Below are positions 7,350 through 13,007 of a stretch of DNA of 13,007 bases, piece after piece. The stretch covers positions 3,823 through 16,829 of the forward strand of contig MU128925.1 of NCBI GenBank assembly GCA_014904985.1, read 5' to 3'. Under the pieces are notes generated by a model. It did no database searches, was not told where the DNA came from, and saw nothing but the letters and a program-made list of their open reading frames with translations. The DNA is from Hydnum rufescens UP504 (taxonomy: Eukaryota > Basidiomycota > Agaricomycetes > Cantharellales > Hydnaceae). The first letter of the stretch is position 1. Every line of letters starts with the position of its first letter. The translations under genes were made by a program, and so were the position numbers.

Positions 7350-7450
7350 AAGGGGCTCGCATGTCCAGCTTCGCGTACCGGCAAGCTCAAGAGTCGCGCC
7401 GAGACCCCCCGCTCGGTCGGGGCAAGGGTTTACTCTTTCTGGGTCGGCGA

Positions 7451-7984
7451 CGTGCCTCAAGTATATCATGAGAATTTTGGAGGTCAAGAACAATCCATTG
7501 CTTATTTAGCAGTCGCCCCCCCGGGTCCGGTCCCCTCACCTTTCCGTAAGTTTCATTGTCAACCAGACCATGGTCAGGCCCGCGCCACCCACATCGGAGG
7601 TCCGCTGGGTGCGACCTCTCATTCCACGCAGCGAGCACCTCGCCTCAAACCCAGGCTTCAACTCCCTGCTCATTCATTCCAGACACACCCACGGCGCCCT
7701 ACCGGCAATCCTCCACTCAGCAGGGCCTATCGCTGCGGGAGGGTCAAGGATGTGATCTAAGCAACACCAGTCCTCGTCCCCCCGGTCGGCGCCAGGGAGT
7801 CACCCGCCTCGGACCTGTCAAGGAACTCAGGATTGAAGCATTGTCCGGTACTTCCGAAAGCATATTGGTGAAAAGGGAGACAGGACTTCAGGTTGCTCTG
7901 CAGTGGCAAGGACATGACGGCTGGACACACAAAACTTCGAAGGACGTCGAAGGACCATCCTTAAACAGATCTTAGAAAAACACT
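7451..7984. other. No supported gene (weak plus-strand frame)
   Basis: A 139-codon plus-strand frame runs 7556-7975 but opens with TTG, not ATG. Its sequence is Pro/Ser/Arg-rich at first and more ordinary towards the end (ESILVKRETGLQVALQWQGH). No homology is recognised. It could be an exon fragment or chance. Confidence 0.3.
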
Positions 7985-8398
7985 TTGATGCTTCATCCAC
8001 TTACCTACTTTCATCTTGTTAGACTGTCTGAAAAAAACGCAATTATCGGACTCAGGACAACTTTCTGCTTAAACTTGAACCTGGTAGCACCAGCCATACT
8101 CCAGAGCTCCAGCTTTTCATTGCAGCTGGTAGGTTGGGGAATTCATGGGCTTCTGGATATTCACCCAAAATAGCTGTACGCCGCCGAGATCTGCGTGGAC
8201 CCCGAAGGAATTGTGACGGAACGTCTGCAATCAAATGCGGTGACAACGGCGGCCGCCTTGCCAATCTTCCAGATATGTACCAAGACACCCAACTTCCCAT
8301 CATTGGGAATTTATAGCTCCCACAAGAAGGCAAGTAGATCGCGCCCCCCGCCTCTTAGAGTGCTCAAGAAGCGATTCCCACAGCCCATCCCCAATTGA
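7985..8398 (+). pseudogene. Possible decayed reading frame with one internal stop
   Basis: A plus-strand frame opens with ATG at about 7985 and runs to a TAG at 8171-8173. The same frame continues open from there to TGA at 8396-8398, giving about 137 codons interrupted once. The downstream half contains AAEICVDPEGIVTERLQSNA and ends in a basic segment (HKKASRSRPPPLRVLKKRFP). I do not recognise the product. A single stop in an otherwise open frame fits either a decaying gene or chance, and there are no supporting promoter or splice signals. Confidence 0.2.
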
Positions 8399-9340
8399 GG
8401 AATGACTCACCTATGCTGATGCAAGGAGCCAGAAACTTGAGCAATTTCAAATATTACATATTGCCTTCTTGGACAAGGATTTTTTCAGCCACCTTCTTCA
8501 CTTAATCTCTCTCTTGCACCCCACCCTGGGGGACACTGCCATGACAATTCGAGACCAATGGCTGGCCTGTGGCCCCGCCCATTTTATGCACAAAATGCCA
8601 AGACTACTTAAAGGAGATTCCGATGGCCAAAGTGTCCGAAACTTGGTCTAGCTGGGCCGGCCACCACCGGGTCTGATGAGACTGCACTCTTAATCTAACC
8701 CCCGTTCCATCCATACTTAAACAAGTGTTTAATCACATTCCCTTCTTCTGCCCCGATAAGGCTGAACGAAAGCTAGACGTGCATCCTCTTTAATAATGGA
8801 CCCGTTCGTCAGCATAACTGATTCCTTACCGGTCCACTGCCGCCACCCGGGGTTCATGGCCGTTTCCCCCACAGTCTGGCCGACTCACAGTTCTTGTCTC
8901 TCGCGACATTCTGGCTGTTGCACATGAGGACATGTTTCGATTATGGTGCAATGGAACATTAGACGCCGGGCCACTCGTTACCCAGGACCCCGCGCGTTGG
9001 TGGCAGCGCAGGCCACTAGAGCCAAGCCCATGAAGCCGCATGGCAATAGATGCTGCTACGCCACAAGGTACACCGTACCGTGTACGTAGGTGACGGAGGA
9101 TCGTTGCAAACGGCCAAGCATATGGAGACCCTCAAAACGAAGATTCCCTCGATTTCTCTCCCTCATTTTGGATAGCATCTTCATAATTTTCGAAATATGT
9201 ATGGATATAATTATTTTCTAGTTACCTACCAGTTTCAGCCCATCAGAGCAGAGGAAGAGACTAATTTCTCTAATTATTGCACTTTTCCGGCAAGTAAACC
9301 GGGTAAGGATATATGATTTGTTTCGGCAATTTGCCGAAGA
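8399..9340. other. No gene seen
   Basis: Only short overlapping frames on both strands. Two small perfect inverted repeats are present: GTACAC/GTGTAC at 9068-9085 (6-nt loop) and TTCGGCAA/TTGCCGAA at 9322-9338 (1-nt centre). The A/T-rich stretch at about 9170-9300 resembles intergenic DNA. Confidence 0.4.
9322..9338. repeat. 17-nt palindrome
   Basis: TTCGGCAA, a single central T, then TTGCCGAA. It could be a dimeric DNA-binding-protein site or chance. No gene start is firmly placed next to it. Confidence 0.4.
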
Positions 9341-10090
9341 GTGGCCGCACCACCATTCGGACTCCAAAGAACTTCACCACAAACTTTGCCGTTGTGTGTA
9401 GAGGTTTCCAGGCTTCCTCCGAGGATACACCCAGTACTACAGGTGCATGAGCTTGCTCTGCTACCTGTATTCCCAGTTCCTCAAAGTTATCGAGGCTTTG
9501 TGTTGAAGGTTGAGTGTGAGCTTCAGCTCACTCTTGGACTTCACAACAAGCTCAAATGAACTCACATTGGACAGTGTCACTTTCTCTAGAGGTTCTAACC
9601 ACCATTGTTGCATCTCTCATTCATGGCGCCAAAATGAAAGCTCTTCGAGGTCACCCCATCCCAGGACTTGCATGACTACTTTCTTATCATGAAGATCCCC
9701 AACCATCCCAAAAGCAACACCTTCGTCCAATGGACATCCTTTCGGGTGTGGATGATCCAAAAACCGTGATTTCGAGAGGCCTAGGTCAGTTTATTGTGTG
9801 GTGTAGTGTTGTCGGGCTCCGTGTCATCACACTTCATTGCACATTGGATTATAACACCACAAGCCTTGCATTCTGCATTCCTAACAAAGACAGTGAGTGC
9901 ATTTCGAAGACTCTTGTGGGCGATCATGAGAACCCACGACAAGAAGGGTATTTGTACAACACTGGTAAAGGTGGCATTTTGCAATGAAGTTGCCCTTGAG
10001 TCGGCTGGTACGTGTGTTTATCACTATATGTATATTGTTCAACAATTGATTCAACCTCTTATAGGGTTCTGAAGTTTCCCTGATTGATTA
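9341..10090 (+). other. Possibly eroded coding DNA upstream of the 10091 frame
   Basis: All three plus-strand frames contain stretches of 60-90 open codons that replace one another (9341-9559, 9510-9692, 9730-9987, 9794-10072). This is the pattern expected of a gene broken by several indels, but no motif confirms it. It would be the 5' part of whatever gene the 10091-10543 frame belongs to. A candidate intron sits at 10008-10064. Confidence 0.25.
10008..10064 (+). other. Candidate 57-nt intron
   Basis: It begins GTACGTGTG, carries an AT-rich interior with a weak branch-like TTGATTCAAC, and ends CTTATAG. Length and donor are typical of fungal introns. Splicing does not join the upstream frames to the 10091 frame without meeting a stop (TGA just before the ATG at 10091), so the host gene is broken or the intron is not real. 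Confidence 0.35.
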
Positions 10091-10543
10091 ATGCCTTGGG
10101 TAGGCTTTACAATGTTCGACAAACACACATATTCGTCAGCGGGTCTTGTGCCCCAGTGGTGGAAGGGTTTTCGGCCCTCCAAGAAGGATTGGGAGCTCAT
10201 CGAGAGAATCGCAGTGGACTGGGATGCCAATCCACGTCCCAAGGTGATGGCCAGTACAGTCATTCCTACCCAGTTTCCAAGGCACTTCTTTCACTGGCCA
10301 GCAATCTCTGCACCATCTGAAACCATTCCCACAACCTTGACGACGAGTGCTGTGGAGTGTTCAGGGAATGAATGTTCTCCCAAGCATCCTCGCATCAATT
10401 CATCGGCAGGTTCTTCGAGTGAACCTATTGTATCGGCAGGTTCTTCAAGTGAACCTATCCTCTATAATTGGTTTGGTGACAACTCCAATGGTTGCAAACA
10501 CTATCTCAATTCTAGATTCTGGGAGCCCTATTATGAGAGATAA
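10091..10543 (+). CDS. Orphan reading frame, 150 residues, possibly the 3' part of a broken gene
   Basis: ATG at 10091, stop TAA at 10541-10543. The N-terminal half looks protein-like: GLVPQWWKGFRPSKKDWELI, then RIAVDWDANPRPKVMAS and FPRHFFHWPA, rich in Trp, Phe and charged residues. The middle is Ser/Thr/Glu-rich and holds two tandem copies of SAGSSSEPI(V/L). These come from an exact 30-bp period (starting 10403 and 10433), which preserves the frame. The end is FGDNSNGCKHYLNSRFWEPY plus a short tail. An in-frame TGA lies two codons before the ATG, so either this is the true start or the frame is the remaining 3' exon of a broken gene (see 9341-10090). No family is recognised. It is followed by CTTCAT microsatellites and a possible AATAAA at 10826. 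Confidence 0.45.
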   Translation: MPWVGFTMFDKHTYSSAGLVPQWWKGFRPSKKDWELIERIAVDWDANPRPKVMASTVIPTQFPRHFFHWPAISAPSETIPTTLTTSAVECSGNECSPKHPRINSSAGSSSEPIVSAGSSSEPILYNWFGDNSNGCKHYLNSRFWEPYYER

Positions 10544-10601
10544 ATTGCATCCCTTCCTGTCGTCATCATCACTGTAGCCTCCTTGCCTCGTCGTCGTTTC
10601 C

Positions 10602-10650
10602 TCTTCATCTTCATCTTCATCTTCATCTTCATCTTCGTCTTCATCTCATC
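10602..10650 (+). repeat. CTTCAT hexanucleotide microsatellite
   Basis: Repeated TCTTCA/CTTCAT units with minor interruptions (TCTTCGTCT near the end). A second shorter block of the same type occurs at 10681-10707. They lie about 60-160 bp after the stop of the 10091 frame, in its presumed 3' flank. Confidence 0.9.
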
Positions 10651-10680
10651 TTTGTCCTCGCCCCCTCTTTGTCCCTGCCC

Positions 10681-10707
10681 TCTTCATCTTCATCTTCGTC
10701 TCATCTT
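10681..10707 (+). repeat. Second short CTTCAT microsatellite block
   Basis: TCTTCATCTTCATCTTCGTC followed by TCATCTTCC. Same unit as the block at 10602-10650, about 30 bp downstream of it. Confidence 0.75.
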
Positions 10708-10825
10708 CCTCGCTCATCACCACCATCTTTCCCTCATATAACACATAGTAATAATCATACTGTTCACTTGATTGGTTTCATGGTGAACTATGCTCATATT
10801 TGTACATGTCTGTATAATCTTGTAT

Positions 10826-10831
10826 AATAAA
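10826..10831 (+). terminator. Possible polyadenylation signal AATAAA
   Basis: AATAAA about 285 bp after the stop of the 10091 frame, preceded by several TGTA elements (about 10801-10825). It fits a eukaryotic poly(A) signal in position and context, but fungal signals are loose and the upstream gene is uncertain. Confidence 0.3.
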
Positions 10832-10840
10832 TACATCTTC

Positions 10841-10905
10841 AATGGCAAGACAAGGTGCCAGATGTTGCTGCCTTTTTTCTTCTATCTCATGTCTTGCCAC
10901 CATTA
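10841..10905. repeat. Inverted repeat at the left end of the tandem array
   Basis: AATGGCAAGACA at 10841-10852 is mirrored by TGTCTTGCCACCATT at 10890-10904. The 9-bp core GGCAAGACA/TGTCTTGCC is perfect. The right arm recurs at about 11208-11220 inside the next copy of the array unit. Confidence 0.5.
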
Positions 10906-11890
10906 AGGTAAGCTGAACAGTGCACTAGATCCCATCCTCCCTGAGCTCAATGGTTTCCATTGTGCAGAAGGCAGTCATCTGATAAAATGTGGTACCGCCA
11001 CATTGCGATAGTACTTGTTTTTCAGTATCTTCAAGGCATCATCCCGACATCTGATAAAATGCCATACCATCACATTGTGATAGTACTCATTTTTTAGTAC
11101 CTTCAAGACATCATTGTCCTCAGTGCTTGGTGAAGCAGGCTGCTGCAGTTTGCTGTGGCACTCATTTCCTGGCTCTTGTTACCATATTTTTTCTTTGTTC
11201 TGTCTCATGTCTTGCCACCACCAAGGTAAGCTAAACTAGCACCCTATTCCCCTCTCCCCTTGAGCTCAATGATTTCCCAAGTTCGTTGGGCTACAGAAGC
11301 CCAACATCTGATAAAACACTGTACAATCACATTGCAATAGTACTCGTTTTTCAGTACCTTCAAAACATCATCGTCCTTGGTGCTTGGTGAAGTGGGTCAC
11401 TGCAGCTAGCTGTGGTACACATTTCCTGACTCTTCAAGCGTGTAAACTGGCTGTAACACGTCGCATTGTCACATTGTGATAGTGCTTGTTGTTCTAGTGT
11501 CCTCAAGCTTTGTCCTACCTTCTTTTGCAGAGTGAATCACTGTGGCCAGTCTGTGGTGTCCACTCCCAAATTCCTCAACTATGCATCTTTGGTTGAACAC
11601 TGCATTGTCACATTGTCGTGGTGTCCATTTCTCCAATGTCCTCAAGTCTGCTCACTCCCTTGGTCAAGTGAATCACTGTGGTTTCTCTAAGTGCTCACTT
11701 GTCATCTCCCTCAAATACTGCGCACATACAATCCTTGCTCATCAACAAATTTGGTGAACCAGCCCTTTTATTTTGATACCTCGCATCAATTCTCAATGTA
11801 AGTTGAAGTGTTCAGTGTTCCACTGTAATATCTTCTCAATAGCTAACCTCCTTTCTTTTGCGGAGTGAATCACTGCGCGATTTGGTCCAC
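10885..11890 (+). repeat. Diverged tandem/nested repeat array
   Basis: A unit beginning TCTCATGTCTTGCCACC recurs at 10885 and 11203 (318 bp apart), each time followed by a GGTAAGCT(G/A)AAC segment and a TGAGCTCAATG segment. Within and after these, CATCTGATAAAA occurs at 10976, 11048 and 11305. CACATTG(C/T)(G/A)ATAGT(A/G)C or a weaker form occurs at 10999, 11071, 11328, 11470 and 11609. A second half-unit, (G)TGCTTGGTGAAG or AGTGAATCACTG(T/C)GG, occurs at 11123, 11380, 11531, 11666 and about 11864. The later copies are spaced about 140 bp. No long protein frame runs through it. It lies between the 10091 frame and the copia gag and could be satellite-like DNA or part of a long untranslated region. 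Confidence 0.7.
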
Positions 11891-12256
11891 TGGTTGTCTC
11901 GTCATCAACTACTGTGGTCACCTGCCTCCTACCTCATTCCTGAAATTGCGAATATCTCACCATCCGCTCATCCGATTCGTCCAATAGTTTGACACACACT
12001 ATTGTCGCTAGTGCCCCACCGTCGTACCAAGTTACAGCCCGATCCGTGCACATTGTCCCACAAAATCCTCTAGGGTGTCCATCTCACTTAGTTGAGTTCA
12101 CCTCTCAAGTTTTCACTATTTGGACGTTCCTGTGCATCATTCCGCCCGTTCTTTTGTCTGCTGGGGTGCCCACTGTCCTCTATCGTCTCGTCAAATTTCG
12201 TCGTCATCGGATTACTCCTTCCCTCACAATTCAAATTTCTTTCCCCTCACTCCAAT
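11891..12256. other. Leader/unknown sequence upstream of the copia gag
   Basis: Pyrimidine-rich towards the gag start. I could not find a primer-binding site, a TG...CA long terminal repeat boundary or a target duplication, so the 5' LTR is absent, too decayed, or not recognisable without a second copy. A GAATATCTCA...CATCCGATT segment at about 11950 resembles the repeat motif at 3461. Confidence 0.4.
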
Positions 12257-13007
12257 ATGTCCTCTACTACAACTTCCACCTCTTCTACCAATCTCCCTCT
12301 CCTCCACCACTGCCCAATTATTCCCTCTGGGCCCTGCCTTTGAGGATTACCTCAGGCCAAAGGCATGTGGTACTGGATACACACCACTGTCCCTGATCCA
12401 GTCACAGATCTGAAGAATTGGCACAAGTGTATGGAGGCTAGAGACCAGGCTGTGGGAGAAATTCATCATCACCTCTCTCCTGAGCTCAGGAGTGTGTCTC
12501 TCTCATCCACAGACCCTCAGGTGTTCTCACCACTATCAAACGACACCTATGGTGCCTCCACCTTTGCCCTCGGTACAATGCATTACAGTCCTCCTGGCTG
12601 TGAAGCAGGACTCCTCTGAGGCAGCGGCTCCTTCATCTCTTGTGCTAGGGAAGCCCTGCGTTTCCTGCAGTCCACTCGTCCTCTCCTCCAGTCTCTCCTC
12701 CCATTGTGGCCAGTCCTGGTGGCACCTACTCCCTTGGGACTCTGATAGGGAGCGCTCTTGATCTCTGTCCTCCTCAATGGCACTCCGTACAGTGCTTTGA
12801 CCACCTCCCTGCTTGCCCAATCCCACTTGACAGTGCAGCAGGTTGAGGAGTGCCCTCAAGAATGAGGAAGCCCATCGCCTGGGGGTCACTGCTGCTGCTG
12901 CTGCTGCCAATCCTGTGGCTTCTCTGCTGCATCTCCTGCTGCAGTTGCTCCAGCCTCCACCCTCTCTTGGTGCTTTTGTGGCAAAGGTGGAGATACTGTT
13001 GAGCGCT
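12257..13007 (+). pseudogene. Ty1/copia-type retrotransposon gag, decayed, runs off right edge
   Basis: Starts ATG at 12257 with a Ser/Thr-rich N-terminus (MSSTTTSTSSTNLPLL), as in mushroom copia gag proteins. The recognisable pieces lie in different frames: NYSLWAL (about 12316), DYLRPK (about 12345), MWYW...TVPDPVTD...ARDQAVGEIHHHLSPELRS (12365 on), TYGAS (about 12547), AVKQDSSEA (about 12599), LRFLQSTRP (about 12657), TTSLLAQSHLTVQQVEE (about 12801), then NEEAHRLG followed by an Ala run (about 12861). The order matches the copia gag (UBN2-type) domain. Near 12971 a CxCGKGG segment recalls the retroviral-type zinc knuckle (C-x2-C-x4-H-x4-C), but the spacing is off and Asp replaces the His. 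At least five frame changes make it non-functional. Protease, integrase and reverse transcriptase would follow to the right, outside the window. Confidence 0.85.

Larger units (their letters stand above)
6585..7450. other. CpG-rich GC island, unidentified
   Basis: About 870 bp that is visibly more GC- and CpG-rich than the rest of the window. It includes the self-complementary GGCGCGCGCGCC at 6607-6618. Several frames on both strands stay open for 80-180 codons, as expected from high GC alone, and none shows a domain. Short stems cluster here: 7032-7049 (7-bp arms, 4-nt loop), 7082-7089 with 7116-7123, 7296-7312, 7311-7332 and 7331-7349. I find no match to 18S, 5.8S, 28S or 5S rRNA, SRP RNA or RNase P signature motifs. 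Possible explanations are an rDNA-spacer-like piece, recently acquired DNA, or a structured non-coding RNA. Confidence 0.5.

Noticed and set aside
8673..8700. CTGATGAG resembling a hammerhead ribozyme core
   Set aside because: No stem II closing to GAAA and no flanking stems I and III were found.
11891..12256. 5' LTR and primer-binding site for the copia gag
   Set aside because: No TG...CA boundary, primer-binding site or second LTR copy is visible in the window, so no LTR was annotated.

Overview
This 13 kb window looks like repeat-rich chromosomal DNA of a filamentous fungus, most likely a basidiomycete (Agaricomycete). That is inference. It rests on one good short intron (49 nt, GTATGG donor, CGCTAAC branch site, CAG acceptor), on a decayed Ty1/copia gag of the type common in mushrooms, and on orphan coding fragments resembling repetitive hypothetical proteins that I recall from Agaricomycete genomes. 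There are no operons, no ribosome-binding-site logic, and no rRNA, tRNA or CRISPR that I can support. Most of the window is decayed, non-coding or unassignable.

Layout. (1) 1-859 is a large imperfect palindrome: two arms of about 420 bp around a 19-nt loop at 421-439. The right arm is the 3' end and 3' flank of a real-looking minus-strand gene (2102 to 756), and the left arm is an inverted copy of it. Wherever the arms differ at a CpG, the left arm has TpG or CpA and the right arm keeps CpG. This fits methylation-driven decay of one arm only. (2) 756-2102 (minus) is an orphan coiled-coil protein gene with a TATA box at 2181-2188, a 49-nt intron at 1877-1925 and one unresolved frame change. 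(3) 2103-4740 is mostly non-coding, with one weak Asn/Gln-rich reading frame (minus, 2687-3067) and three degenerate copies of a short repeat motif. (4) 4755-4811 is a GGTACC-containing inverted repeat, 48 bp beyond the stop of a minus-strand gene relic (4859-5514) that is split by a frameshift and has an acidic C-terminus. (5) 6253-6480 is an A-rich, T-poor tract, followed directly by a CpG-rich, hairpin-rich GC island (about 6585-7450) of unknown origin. (6) 7450-9340 holds only weak reading frames. (7) 10091-10543 (plus) is an orphan reading frame of 150 residues with an in-frame 30-bp tandem duplication. It is followed by CTTCAT microsatellites and a possible AATAAA signal. (8) About 10880-11900 is a diverged tandem/nested repeat array. 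(9) 12257-13007 is the 5' part of a copia-type gag with many frameshifts, running off the right edge.

No multi-gene pathway is visible. The best lead is the palindrome: read-through from the minus-strand gene would fold into a long hairpin carrying the gene's own C-terminal codons and 3' flank. That is the architecture expected of a natural source of silencing RNA against this gene and any relatives.
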